From the NCBI RefSeq assembly GCF_048268085.1, contig NZ_JBLWWF010000004.1, positions 124,001 through 188,000 of the forward strand: a stretch of 64,000 nucleotides of DNA, in the 5' to 3' direction. The notes below the pieces were generated by a model. It had not been told where the DNA came from, made no database searches, and saw only the letters and a program-made list of their open reading frames with translations. Made by a program: the position numbers and the translations under genes. Below, piece by piece: positions 26,419-35,152 of this stretch (position 1 is its first letter; each line of letters opens with the position of its first letter). This DNA is from Neptunicella sp048268085 (GTDB lineage: Bacteria > Pseudomonadota > Gammaproteobacteria > Enterobacterales > Alteromonadaceae).

Positions 26419-27126
26419 CTACCTTTTGTCAGCTCCGACTTTATCTAATTGCTGTCGAATATAAGGTTGAAAATCGCTTTGCTCAGTACATTTGATATTT
26501 CCCCCCATGATCCCCGTGAGGATTGCCGTTGTCTTACGCACAACACCATCACAGTTCACTCGCTTCTGAATGCTTTTTAACAATTTTTCATCTTGAGTTA
26601 ATTCGGCTGTTGCAGCAGGCAAAATAACCGGTGAGTTCTTATGTTCACGGTATTGTGCTGCGGCCTCCGCGGCCATTTGCTGGATCTGCGTTTGATTTTT
26701 TTGAAGCAAATGTCGGTAGGCCTTTTCAACCTGAGTGGAACGGGATGGCACTGCCGTATTTTCCTTAGGCATGTCGTCAGCCTTTTCAACGACAGTATTA
26801 ACACGTTTTAATGTCTGGCTGAGGTTATTAACCTCAGCGTCATGCGGTGAATTCGGTTCACTCACTATTTTCACAGGTGGAGGAAGATCTTCAACGCTTG
26901 GAGATGATTCCGTAGGTAACACTTCTTTGGGTTTGACTGGCGCTGGAGGAAAATACAATCTGGCCTTAATAATGTGAACTGACTCTGTTTTACTCCCCTG
27001 TACCGATTGCACAGACCCGTTTAGCAGGACCAATAAAAGGACATGTATCACAACAGAAACAGCGATTAACCAGATTATCGAATTGGTCGATTCGCTTAAT
27101 TGCGATACTTGTCTCACTCGTTCCAT
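26419..27126 (-). CDS. TonB-shaped single-pass protein of unknown function
   Basis: 235 residues. One N-terminal helix (about 17-36) follows a short cytoplasmic start. Then comes a Pro/Glu-rich stretch (PPAPVKPKEVLP, SVEDLPPPVKI), a helical Gln/Ala region, and a C-terminal part with two Cys (VNCDGVV and IKCTEQS) that could form a disulfide. The layout resembles TonB or a periplasm-spanning link, but the TonB C-terminal domain is not recognisable. Monocistronic; not adjacent to exbBD. Confidence 0.6.
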   Translation of the reverse strand: MERVRQVSQLSESTNSIIWLIAVSVVIHVLLLVLLNGSVQSVQGSKTESVHIIKARLYFPPAPVKPKEVLPTESSPSVEDLPPPVKIVSEPNSPHDAEVNNLSQTLKRVNTVVEKADDMPKENTAVPSRSTQVEKAYRHLLQKNQTQIQQMAAEAAAQYREHKNSPVILPAATAELTQDEKLLKSIQKRVNCDGVVRKTTAILTGIMGGNIKCTEQSDFQPYIRQQLDKVGADKR

Positions 27127-27234
27127 CTAATAACGTTATCGATTCCACAAAAAACAATAGAGTCGGTATCGGCTTATTAGTTCCCTATGGTGCATTGCAG
27201 ACCAGATAAGTGCACTAATCTGCAATGCAAGCGA

Positions 27235-27888
27235 TTAACCTGCCTGTTGCAATAAGCGACGACGATAATCGGCAATATCCTCAATGGTTAACACCGGCAT
27301 TTGATGTTGCAATGCAAAATCGATGATATTGGGCAAGCGAGCCATACTGCCATCCACATTAGTCAACTCACACAAAACCCCCGAAGGCAGAAGTCCAGCC
27401 AGCTTCATTAAATCAACCGTTCCTTCTGTATGTCCTCGTCGACTTAATACCCCGCCAGGCTCTGCTCGTAACGGAAAAATATGTCCCGGTCGGCTCAATT
27501 GTTCTGGCAAGGATTCCGGATCCGATGCGACTCGAATTGTTGTAACCCTGTCTTTGGCGGAAACGCCGGTTGTCACCCCATGACGAGCTTCGATTGAAGC
27601 GGTAAACGCAGTCTTATAATGACTGGAATTATCCTTGACCATCGGTGGCAGCTTTAGCCGCTTAATATCGATATCTTCCATACACAAACAAACAATTCCG
27701 CTACATTCACGGATCATCAGTGCCATTTGCTCAACGGTTAAATGCTGACTGGAAAAAATCAGATCACCTTCGTTTTCTCGATCTTCATCATCGACCAATA
27801 ACACGCCTTGGCCTTCTTTTAGTGCATCCAATGCATTTTCGACACGTTGTAATGGCGCGCCAAAATAATGTTGTAACGTCTGACTCAT
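27235..27888 (-). CDS. ribB: 3,4-dihydroxy-2-butanone 4-phosphate synthase
   Basis: Makes the four-carbon precursor of riboflavin from ribulose 5-phosphate. 217 residues, single-domain RibB with no GTP cyclohydrolase II part. The acidic loop DDEDRENEGDLIF (about residues 33-45) binds Mg and substrate, and RPGHIFPLRA and RRGHTEGTVDLMKLAG are the other signatures. ATG 27888 with GAGG ribosome site. It is controlled by the FMN riboswitch upstream. Confidence 0.98.
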   Translation of the reverse strand: MSQTLQHYFGAPLQRVENALDALKEGQGVLLVDDEDRENEGDLIFSSQHLTVEQMALMIRECSGIVCLCMEDIDIKRLKLPPMVKDNSSHYKTAFTASIEARHGVTTGVSAKDRVTTIRVASDPESLPEQLSRPGHIFPLRAEPGGVLSRRGHTEGTVDLMKLAGLLPSGVLCELTNVDGSMARLPNIIDFALQHQMPVLTIEDIADYRRRLLQQAG

Positions 27889-28010
27889 GGTAATTTCCTC
27901 ATTTATAAATAACCAGAATCAGGGCATGTAAAAGCACAGGATCGTATCCATAGATACTTCCTGAACGACAAGCAGTGCGCCTCTTCGATTGAAGAAGCGG
28001 GGTTTGTCTT

Positions 28011-28163
28011 ATGCTCTCCCATCCGGACTATAACCGTCGGCTCTGGATTCACACCAGATCTGCTTGACCCTTTATCAGTTATCTAACAAAGGCGCTCGCG
28101 GGCTGAATAGTCAAATACAGACTACATTACCGCCGGTGGGGAATTTCGCCCCGCCCTGAGAAT
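28011..28163 (-). promoter_or_regulatory. FMN riboswitch (RFN element) upstream of ribB
   Basis: On the minus strand the conserved RFN blocks appear in order: AGGGCGGGGCGAAATTCCCC, ACCGGCGGTAAT, AGCCCGCGAGCGC, GGTCAAGCAGATCTGGTG, TCCAGAGCCGACGGTTA and AGTCCGGATGGGAGAG. About 122 bases separate it from the ribB start. A hairpin-forming stretch near 27980-28000 (GCCTCTTC against GAAGAAGC) may be part of the expression platform. FMN binding should reduce ribB expression. Confidence 0.97.
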
Positions 28164-28246
28164 AAAACACAATGTTACAGCCACAAAATAGCTGTACAGG
28201 AAGTTTACCTGATTGCCTCTAACATCGGCAAATTCGAGTGATGAAG

Positions 28247-29131
28247 TTAAGATTTTTGATCAGATTGAGAAACTATCGGTTGTGATAAATGACTCGATTT
28301 AAAATGCAGGTCTCGCTGCGGAAAGGGTATTTCAATTTTATATTTTCTTAGTGCGTCATCAATTGCCCATAAATAGTCTGAATAAAGCGACGTGGGCCGT
28401 TTTACCTGTTCCGGGTGTACCCACACCCCTAACGTAAAGTGCAAGGCACTGTCACCAAATCCGGTCATCCACACTAATGGTTCATGCCCCGCAGTAGTTA
28501 AGGTATGTTTGACTTCACTGGCAGCCTCTAACACCGCTTTACGCACCAGTTGCTTGTCGCTTCCATACGCGACACTAAAGGGGATCCTAAAACGACGAAT
28601 ATTCTCTTCCAATGTCCAGTTAGTCAACATACCGTTAGCCAACTCAGAGTTAGGCAATAAAATATCCACATTATCATTAGTGCGAATTAAGGTGGCACGC
28701 ATATGGATTTCAATCACTTCACCTACCAGTCCCGAATTGAGCTCGATGAAATCGCCGACTTTGATACTTTTTTCCAGCAGAATAACCAAACCCGAAACAA
28801 AATTATTGACGACCCCCTGTAACCCCAGACCAATCCCTATCCCTAACGCACTGGCTACCAGAGCCAGTTTTCCCACATCAATCCCTAAGCTGGATATGGC
28901 AATCAATATCCCAAGTACCAGAATGACATAATGCAAAATACGGTTTGCCACGTACAATTGAGCCTGAGCCGTCACTGCCCGTCCACGGCCAATGCGAAGT
29001 AATGCACGGCGCACCATGGCGGAGACCAAGAAAGTCGCGACTACAATCACTAAAGCCGTGATCAGTTGACTGAGCGCCAAATGATATTCTCCGACACTCA
29101 ACAGTTCCTGATCCCACCATCCTTTATTCAT
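28247..29131 (-). CDS. MscS-family mechanosensitive channel
   Basis: 294 residues, the size of E. coli MscS. Three membrane helices fall in about the first 125 residues. The pore helix and signature (LALVASALGIGIGLGLQGVV, then NNFVSGLVILLEKSIKVGDF) are followed by the beta and alpha/beta domains. It opens under membrane tension at osmotic downshift. It starts 6 bases after the corA stop, so the two are probably co-transcribed. Confidence 0.92.
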   Translation of the reverse strand: MNKGWWDQELLSVGEYHLALSQLITALVIVVATFLVSAMVRRALLRIGRGRAVTAQAQLYVANRILHYVILVLGILIAISSLGIDVGKLALVASALGIGIGLGLQGVVNNFVSGLVILLEKSIKVGDFIELNSGLVGEVIEIHMRATLIRTNDNVDILLPNSELANGMLTNWTLEENIRRFRIPFSVAYGSDKQLVRKAVLEAASEVKHTLTTAGHEPLVWMTGFGDSALHFTLGVWVHPEQVKRPTSLYSDYLWAIDDALRKYKIEIPFPQRDLHFKSSHLSQPIVSQSDQKS

Positions 29132-29137
29132 TTTGCT

Positions 29138-30103
29138 TTACATCCAACGACGACGTTTGAAAAAAGTTAATAACCCCACTGCCACTACAGACATGACACC
29201 GAGTAAGATAAAATAGCCGTACTTCCACTTAAGTTCAGGCATGATTTCGAAGTTCATCCCATAAAGGCCGGCCAAGAAACTCAGAGGAACAAATATAGCC
29301 GTAATCACGGTAAGCACTCGCATGGTGACGTTCAGCTGATGAGAACTAATGGATAAATAGCCATCAAGTAAATCACCACAAATTTCGTAGTGCATCTGAA
29401 CTAGCGTGTACAATCGATCAAATCGATCTTTGACATCAATAATTTCATGAATATGTGCATCACTGACCAACGAATTTTGGCTTCCCTGTTCAGTATGCAA
29501 ACTGTCACTGATCCCGCAATGATAACTAAACACCCGGCGCAACTTGACCAGACGTGAACGATAAGCCACCAGCTCTGCCATCATCTGATCGTTACCATGA
29601 TCCAAAAAGGCATCTTCCAAATCACTGAGTTTGTTTTCAAATTGCAAGATTTGTTCTAGGTAGATCCCCGCAGACGTATGCATAATTTTTAGCGCAACAT
29701 GCAAAGGACTATCGATCAGCAGTGAATTATCCGTTCCCCAGACTTTTTCGACCCCTTTTGAATGTCCATGGCGAACGGTAATTAACTTATCAGACGACAC
29801 AAAAAAGGCTAACTGCAGATGTTCAATATCCAAATCGTTATCGATTGCTAATACACCGCGATACAGAATAAAAATATGTGAGTCGAAGAATTCAATTTTA
29901 GGTGGATGCCGATCACGTAACGCATCTGCTATTGCCAGTGGATGGCAGTCATGATTACTTAAAAACTGCCGCACGCTTTCCTTATCGGTCAACTCCACAT
30001 CTATCCAGATTTTGGCCCCGGGGGTATGCTGGACTTTGTCGATCAGCTCTTCGCCACCAATAGTGATGTGTCCATTTTGTTCAATTAACTGGGTTCTGAT
30101 CAT
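29138..30103 (-). CDS. corA: CorA-family divalent cation transporter
   Basis: 321 residues. A large N-terminal cytoplasmic alpha/beta domain and long stalk helix lead to two C-terminal membrane helices. The loop signature GMN occurs in AGLYGMNFEIMPELKWKYGY near residue 282, and the protein ends in a basic tail. GMN supports Mg2+ (or Co/Ni) transport; a ZntB-type Zn role cannot be ruled out. ATG 30103 with AGAGGAAG ribosome site. Confidence 0.88.
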   Translation of the reverse strand: MIRTQLIEQNGHITIGGEELIDKVQHTPGAKIWIDVELTDKESVRQFLSNHDCHPLAIADALRDRHPPKIEFFDSHIFILYRGVLAIDNDLDIEHLQLAFFVSSDKLITVRHGHSKGVEKVWGTDNSLLIDSPLHVALKIMHTSAGIYLEQILQFENKLSDLEDAFLDHGNDQMMAELVAYRSRLVKLRRVFSYHCGISDSLHTEQGSQNSLVSDAHIHEIIDVKDRFDRLYTLVQMHYEICGDLLDGYLSISSHQLNVTMRVLTVITAIFVPLSFLAGLYGMNFEIMPELKWKYGYFILLGVMSVVAVGLLTFFKRRRWM

Positions 30104-30126
30104 AAAGACTTCCTCTGACTATCGGC

Positions 30127-30372
30127 CTAACGATTATGGTCTTTCAACCATTCATTCAATAGCTTAATTTGCCCACATTTATAGGCAGCATAGGTTATGC
30201 GTAACGCATTGGTCAGCAATTCGCTATCAGTCCAACCGGATTTATCCGCTAAATCCTGATAACACTGCTGAGCCTCGGGGGTCACATAGCCTCGTAACTC
30301 CCTTTTACCTTTTAGTTTTTGTCGATCTCTATATCTGCGTTGCTTTTCAGCATTCGCATTTGGTTTTTTCAC
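30127..30372 (-). CDS. Small basic protein, possible ribbon-helix-helix regulator
   Basis: 81 residues. The basic N-terminus (NAEKQRRYRDRQKLKGKREL) leads to a short beta-like RGYVTPEAQQCY and two helices (SELLTNALRITYAAY). This resembles small RHH-type DNA-binding proteins but no family is recognised. The start is GTG 30372, supported by a strong GGGAGG 8 bases upstream. It lies upstream of corA and divergent from fabA. Confidence 0.55.
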   Translation of the reverse strand: MKKPNANAEKQRRYRDRQKLKGKRELRGYVTPEAQQCYQDLADKSGWTDSELLTNALRITYAAYKCGQIKLLNEWLKDHNR

Positions 30373-30478
30373 CGGTACTACCTCCCACCGTGAAAATAAT
30401 TTAGTTATTAGTGATCTATCATATCTTTTCTACGCATTGATAAAAATATTTTAAATTAATCACTGTTCAGAGTTGTTT

Positions 30479-30496
30479 AGCGTACAACTGTTCGCT
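30479..30496 (+). promoter_or_regulatory. fabA: FabR-type operator upstream of fabA
   Basis: AGCGTACAACTGTTCGCT matches the FabR palindrome known from gammaproteobacterial fabA and fabB promoters (AGCGTACA, two bases, TGTTCGCT). It lies 36 bases upstream of the fabA ATG, where repressor binding would block transcription. It implies that fabA is tuned by the unsaturated fatty acid pool. Confidence 0.8.
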
Positions 30497-30531
30497 AAAT
30501 TACCGACTCAAATTTTCTGGTGAAGTTATTT

Positions 30532-31050
30532 ATGACATTAAAGCAAAACAGTTTTAGCAAAGAAGACCTTTTACGTTGTAGTCAAGGCGAACTATTTGGT
30601 CCTGGCAACAGCCAACTCCCGGCTCCAAATATGCTTATGATGGATCGTATTGTTGAGATCAGTGAAACCGGAGGGGAGTATGACAAAGGATATATTCTGG
30701 CTGAATTGGATATCCAGCCAGATTTATGGTTTTTTGATTGCCACTTTCCCGGTGATCCGGTGATGCCAGGCTGCTTGGGTCTGGATGCCATGTGGCAACT
30801 GGTAGGATTCTTTCTTGGATGGTGTGAAGGTCCGGGCAAAGGACGGGCATTGGGTGTAGGTGAAGTTAAATTTACCGGCCAAATCTTGCCCACCGCCAAA
30901 AAAGTCACCTATAAAATTGATATGAAACGGGTGATCAAACGCAAATTATTTATGGGACTGGGTGACGGAACCGTCGCCGTTGATGGCCGCGTGATTTATC
31001 AGGCCAAAGATCTGAAAGTCGGTTTATTTCAGGACACGAGCAGTTTCTAG
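30532..31050 (+). CDS. fabA: 3-hydroxydecanoyl-ACP dehydratase/isomerase
   Basis: 172 residues from ATG 30532; a GTG 12 bases upstream would add four residues not expected in the family. It dehydrates 3-hydroxydecanoyl-ACP and isomerises trans-2 to cis-3-decenoyl-ACP, starting unsaturated fatty acid synthesis. The catalytic His is in FDCHFPGDPVMPGCLGLDA and the catalytic Asp in the same block. It ends GLFQDTSSF, as FabA does. Confidence 0.98.
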   Translation: MTLKQNSFSKEDLLRCSQGELFGPGNSQLPAPNMLMMDRIVEISETGGEYDKGYILAELDIQPDLWFFDCHFPGDPVMPGCLGLDAMWQLVGFFLGWCEGPGKGRALGVGEVKFTGQILPTAKKVTYKIDMKRVIKRKLFMGLGDGTVAVDGRVIYQAKDLKVGLFQDTSSF

Positions 31051-31071
31051 CCTTACAACATGAGCTATAAA

Positions 31072-31107
31072 AACAACAATGCCGCTCAATTGAGCGGCAT
31101 TGTTGTT
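31072..31107 (+). terminator. Perfect 36-base palindrome after fabA
   Basis: Two 18-base arms (AACAACAATGCCGCTCAA and its exact complement) meet with no spacer, 21 bases after the fabA stop. In RNA the stem would have a small loop and be followed by TATAC rather than a long T-run. It lies between the convergent fabA and the outer-membrane protein gene, so it could end transcription both ways. Confidence 0.7.
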
Positions 31108-31157
31108 TATACAATCAAACGGTTCAGCGAAGTAATGACGACTTTAAAACCAATAAA

Positions 31158-31859
31158 TTAAAATTCCCATTCCAGTGAAAAGCGTAACGTATGATCTTTA
31201 CTATCGCCATTCAGACCGGCAATAAAACCCAGTTCCCACTTAAGTTGCTTACTCCCTTCATAGCGATGCACGCCCATAAAAGCGGGGCCTAAGCCGATAA
31301 AGTCTTCTCCGGTATACAACTCAATAGCGGGTTGTAATTCAGGGATCCAACGGTAACGATATTTTAACCTGAACTCCGGCTCTACTTCAGATGAAATTCC
31401 ATTACCCCAGTGATAATTCATCAACATATTTAAGGTCAGGCTGGTATGAATGAACTCTTTTTCAAACAACAATCCAACTGTTGCTTCCCAGTTATCTTGC
31501 TGATGTTCTTTTTCTACTTCAAATAACATGCCCCAATCGGCCCAATACTGGCCCTGTTCGGTTAACATCCAGCGAGTCTCAAGTTGATAACCTTGTAAAC
31601 CAAAGTCATCAGACTGATCTCGATCAAATACCAAATAACCTTCCAAACTGACCACATCGGAAATTGCATGACCATAAGCAATACGTTGCGACAAAACGTT
31701 GGCCTCATCATTTTGTCTGGAAGTAAAGCGCCACTCCAGCTCACGTTCATTGGCTAAAACATAAGGGTGATACACTTTATCTACCACGGCGGCAAAAGCC
31801 GATTTTGCGTTAATTGCCCCAAGTAATAAAACGAGCCACCATCGTGACGACATATTCAT
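31158..31859 (-). CDS. Predicted outer-membrane beta-barrel protein in an FTR1-like operon
   Basis: 233 residues. A signal peptide (about 1-23, ending SAFA) is followed by alternating amphipathic strands rich in Trp, Tyr and Phe, and the C-terminal residue is Phe (LRFSLEWEF), as for barrels inserted by BamA. Start ATG 31859 overlaps the FTR1-like stop (ATGA) and has a GGAGGG ribosome site. No named family is recognised. Its place in the operon suggests a role in metal passage or sensing at the surface. Confidence 0.65.
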   Translation of the reverse strand: MNMSSRWWLVLLLGAINAKSAFAAVVDKVYHPYVLANERELEWRFTSRQNDEANVLSQRIAYGHAISDVVSLEGYLVFDRDQSDDFGLQGYQLETRWMLTEQGQYWADWGMLFEVEKEHQQDNWEATVGLLFEKEFIHTSLTLNMLMNYHWGNGISSEVEPEFRLKYRYRWIPELQPAIELYTGEDFIGLGPAFMGVHRYEGSKQLKWELGFIAGLNGDSKDHTLRFSLEWEF

Positions 31860-32647
31860 TTTTTGCCCTCCATTAAACCCGCTTTATTCCGATAAACCTG
31901 CATGAGGCACCAGCTAAAAATGGGAAGAAACAACCCTGCAGTATAAAGTGATACTTGATAAAAACTTGGAGCTGCTTCATAGCCAACCAAAGAACGAAGA
32001 AAATATCCGGTCACTGAACCATCGGTAATCAGGTGACTACTATCCCACAGAGGAGCCGTTTGAGTTAACCAATCAATTTGTACCAATAAGTGACTCGCTT
32101 GACTTAACTGCCCTACTGCAAAAATTAACAACATCAATAATTGCACCGAAACACTGACTCGAGACATCAAGCCATTGGCCGCAAAAAATAGCAGTACCGC
32201 CACACTTAAATTAATTCCCAAACCTAAAATACTACCTAGGACTAGTGCTTGAGCTGCATCAACTTGTGACCAATAGCCCAGAAAAAACACCAGAAAATTA
32301 GCTCCACTAACCCAAATTACAAAACACATCAGTAATGTCGAAATCATCATCAACCAGGTGTTATTGCGCTTATCTACAGAGCGCCAATAGCCATAGCACA
32401 GCACCAACAAGTAAATTGAGCAATGCAAACTAAACAACAACACTTCCATGCCAGCACCATCAAACCATTCACTAATCTGGCCGATATACTTAACCAAAAT
32501 AAATGCCCCGATAACCCCTAACGGCACTGCCAGTATGAGCCACTGATGGCGTAGTTTTAACGATTCATTACCTGCGATGAGTAAGCTCATTACAATAAAA
32601 ACCGGTAACACATCCCGTAAAAAAAGGATAACGGTGTTAATTAGCAT
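31856..32647 (-). CDS. FTR1-like permease with altered motif
   Basis: 263 residues from ATG 32647, chosen for the GGGAGA ribosome site and short overlap with the upstream gene. About seven membrane helices. The first helix reads FLRDVLPVFIV where iron permeases have REGLE, and the later segment is DGAGMEVLLF, keeping one Glu. The C-terminal SSHLITDGSVTGYFLRSLVGY resembles FTR1 proteins. With a cupredoxin upstream this looks like an EfeUO-type or copper/iron module; the ion is unknown. Confidence 0.62.
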   Translation of the reverse strand: MLINTVILFLRDVLPVFIVMSLLIAGNESLKLRHQWLILAVPLGVIGAFILVKYIGQISEWFDGAGMEVLLFSLHCSIYLLVLCYGYWRSVDKRNNTWLMMISTLLMCFVIWVSGANFLVFFLGYWSQVDAAQALVLGSILGLGINLSVAVLLFFAANGLMSRVSVSVQLLMLLIFAVGQLSQASHLLVQIDWLTQTAPLWDSSHLITDGSVTGYFLRSLVGYEAAPSFYQVSLYTAGLFLPIFSWCLMQVYRNKAGLMEGKK

Positions 32648-32993
32648 CGTTATCTCCCTTTTTTTGAACGACAACAACGCCACGAGCGGTATTGGGATTA
32701 AATTCTCCCATAAATGGGTATTCACCAGGTTTAAGTGGACCGATGTAAATCGCTACCTTACGACCAGCAAAAATCACTTTTTCGCGGTTCAATGAAAAAC
32801 TGTCGAATTCTTCCGGTGTCGCGTCGTGATTATAAATAATCAGTTTGACTTTTTGGTCAGCTGGAACGGTAATTTTAGACGGGTAAAACAAGTGTTCACG
32901 GATATGAATTTCAAATTCAGTAATTGCCTTGGCGCTAAAAGACAATCCACTGAATAACGCCCAAATGATGCTTAACCGATAAAGCCTAGTCAT
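32637..32993 (-). CDS. Exported cupredoxin-like protein
   Basis: 118 residues from ATG 32993 (ATG 32999 is also possible). Signal peptide to about residue 23 (SFSAKA). The rest is a cupredoxin-like beta domain with KVKLIIYNHDATPEEFDSF and PGEYPFMGEFNPNTARGVVVV, similar to the EfeO/P19-associated domain. The His-Cys-His-Met set of blue copper proteins is incomplete: no Cys is present. It overlaps the end of the kinase gene and the start of the FTR1-like gene, so it belongs to a tight operon. Confidence 0.72.
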   Translation of the reverse strand: MTRLYRLSIIWALFSGLSFSAKAITEFEIHIREHLFYPSKITVPADQKVKLIIYNHDATPEEFDSFSLNREKVIFAGRKVAIYIGPLKPGEYPFMGEFNPNTARGVVVVQKKGDNDAN

Positions 32994-34317
32994 GCTCATT
33001 AACCGCCAATGATTGAAAAATGACTCGGAATTGTAATCCACCCAAGGTTGCTGAGCGACTTAACTCAAGCTCAGCCTGATGTAACTGCGCAATATGTTGA
33101 ACTATTGCCAAACCTAAACCACAGCCAATAATTTGAGAATCATGTCGATCACCACCAATACGATAAAAACGTTCAAATACCCGCTGATATTCCTGCTCAT
33201 CAATACCGGGGCCAGAATCTTCCACGTCAATACAGGGGCGGCCATTGTGTTGCTTTATCGTAATTTTAATCTGTCCTTGTGCCGGGCTATATTTGCTCGC
33301 ATTACTGATTAAATTTTGCAATAAAATACTGACCGAAAACTCATCTCCCATGATCACAACTGGATCACCATGCAGTTCAATTTCCTGCTGCCTGTCGACA
33401 ATTTCAGGATACAGGATAGCGATCATTTTTTGCGCTAATTTTTTAAGATTAATTAGGCTAAAACTGGCGCTGAATTGATCGGGACTGGTACGGTTGAGTA
33501 ATAATATTTGATCCACCACATGACTCATACGCTCAACACCCTGTTCCAGATACGTTAAATTCTGCTGCGCTATGCCCTTGTTATTAAGCTCAAGAAGTAA
33601 ATTATGAGTATTAATTTTTAATACACTTAGCGGTGTTCTCAATTCATGCGCGGCATCCGATGCAAATCGCTTTTCTCTTAAAAAAGCCCCCTCTAGCCGG
33701 GCAAACAGGTGATTCATTGTATCGGTAACCGGACGTAATTCATCCGGTGTATTTTCCAGTATTATCGGGGTTAAATCATTAGCCTTTTTTTCCCTTAATG
33801 CTTTAGAAAGATGTAATAACGAGCCCAATCCGCGTTTGACTATCATGGAAATAATCAACGCTAATAGCGGAATACTAAAGATAAGCGGAGTCACCGCTGC
33901 AATAACCAAATTTTCGGCCAACTCAAAACGATGATTGACCGGCTGTGCCACTAACACCCAACGATCGACTTTGGCGTGATGAAACGCATAGGTACGCCAA
34001 CGTTGTCCTAAAAAATTTTCTTCCCGAAAGCCTTGTATAAACGCGCTAAAAGGTTTGTCGGGTGCGTTATTACTGCGCATTAATAATTGTTGATCTTGCC
34101 AGACCTGAAATGCTAAATCCCCTTCTTCATCTACGTCAGTCACCTTAACAAGGCTATTAATCGAGACCAGAGTTTGGGCTAGGGATTTTAGTTCACTATC
34201 AAATAACGTTGTCGCACGCTGCATACTGGTATTGTAACCTTTAATCGCTGCAGCAAAGGTAATCAAGGTGATAGAAGCGAGTAAAAACAACACCAGATAA
34301 CGATGAATTGAATTCAT
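32986..34317 (-). CDS. Sensor histidine kinase of an OmpR-type two-component system
   Basis: 443 residues. Two membrane helices (about 7-27 and 137-160) bound a periplasmic sensor domain of about 110 residues. A HAMP-like linker follows, then the phosphorylation helix DAAHELRTPLSVLKI (His near residue 223) and the ATPase with NLISNASKYS, DSGPGID and GCGLGLAIVQHIA. QseC/PmrB type. It overlaps the regulator gene by 4 bases and the cupredoxin gene downstream, so the system probably senses the metal or redox state handled by that operon. Confidence 0.88.
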   Translation of the reverse strand: MNSIHRYLVLFLLASITLITFAAAIKGYNTSMQRATTLFDSELKSLAQTLVSINSLVKVTDVDEEGDLAFQVWQDQQLLMRSNNAPDKPFSAFIQGFREENFLGQRWRTYAFHHAKVDRWVLVAQPVNHRFELAENLVIAAVTPLIFSIPLLALIISMIVKRGLGSLLHLSKALREKKANDLTPIILENTPDELRPVTDTMNHLFARLEGAFLREKRFASDAAHELRTPLSVLKINTHNLLLELNNKGIAQQNLTYLEQGVERMSHVVDQILLLNRTSPDQFSASFSLINLKKLAQKMIAILYPEIVDRQQEIELHGDPVVIMGDEFSVSILLQNLISNASKYSPAQGQIKITIKQHNGRPCIDVEDSGPGIDEQEYQRVFERFYRIGGDRHDSQIIGCGLGLAIVQHIAQLHQAELELSRSATLGGLQFRVIFQSLAVNEHD

Positions 34318-34973
34318 GTTTTATTCACAGAATAACCCACTCCACGGATAGTTTTAATAAACTGGGGCGGTAACTTTTTACGCAAGTTATGAATATGCAC
34401 TTCTATGACATTACTCGCTACCTCTTCTCCCCACTCATAAAGTTTAGATTCAAGTTGTTCACGAGACTGAATTCTACCTGCATTTTCCATCAATGCTTTT
34501 AACACCATATATTCACGTCTGGAAGCGTCTACCGGTTTTCCGGCTAACATCACACTATGCGCAGCGGTATCAAGACAAACCTCATTAATTTCAATTAATG
34601 AGCTATTGGCCGTGCCAAGACGTCTTTCAAATACCCGCAACCGAGCAAATAATTCTGATGGTTCAAAGGGCTTAACCAAATAATCATCTGCACCATAATC
34701 CAATCCCTGAATTTTATCTTGGGTGGAGTCGCGGGCGGTTAAGACCAATACAGGGGTACCACTTTTTTGTTTGCGAATGGCTTTAAGCACCTCAATGCCA
34801 TCCAAATCTGGCAAGCCAAGATCCAATATCACCATGTCACACTCACCCATTCCGGCTGCATGAATGGCATTTTTACCACTATCGACCCAATCAACCGCAA
34901 AACCTTCACTGCGCAGAGACTTTTGTAGTCCCTCGGCTAACTGTCGATCATCTTCTACCAATAAAATTCGCAT
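34314..34973 (-). CDS. Response regulator, OmpR/PhoB family
   Basis: 219 residues: a receiver domain with acidic VEDD near residue 7 and phospho-acceptor Asp in VILDLGLPDLDG (about residue 51), Lys in YLVKPFEPSEL, and a C-terminal winged helix ending TIRGVGYSVNKT. QseB/PmrA-like. First gene of a five-gene operon (regulator, kinase, cupredoxin, FTR1-like, outer-membrane protein), which it probably controls. Confidence 0.92.
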   Translation of the reverse strand: MRILLVEDDRQLAEGLQKSLRSEGFAVDWVDSGKNAIHAAGMGECDMVILDLGLPDLDGIEVLKAIRKQKSGTPVLVLTARDSTQDKIQGLDYGADDYLVKPFEPSELFARLRVFERRLGTANSSLIEINEVCLDTAAHSVMLAGKPVDASRREYMVLKALMENAGRIQSREQLESKLYEWGEEVASNVIEVHIHNLRKKLPPQFIKTIRGVGYSVNKT

Positions 34974-35152
34974 TATTTTATTCTTTTATTTAGTTTAAGT
35001 TACGATTTATACACATTAAGGTGGATTATATCAGCACGATATTGATCTAACCTGACAACTTGCTCAGGCGCCGATTTAGAGGTGATTACTCGACAATCAC
35101 CTTGATTGATTGCATTTCAGACTTTACTCCTTACCAACCTCAGGATACCAAC

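Noticed and set aside
29138..30103. Calling the CorA-type gene a ZntB zinc exporter
   Set aside because: The loop motif is GMN, as in CorA, and nothing else in the sequence favours zinc.
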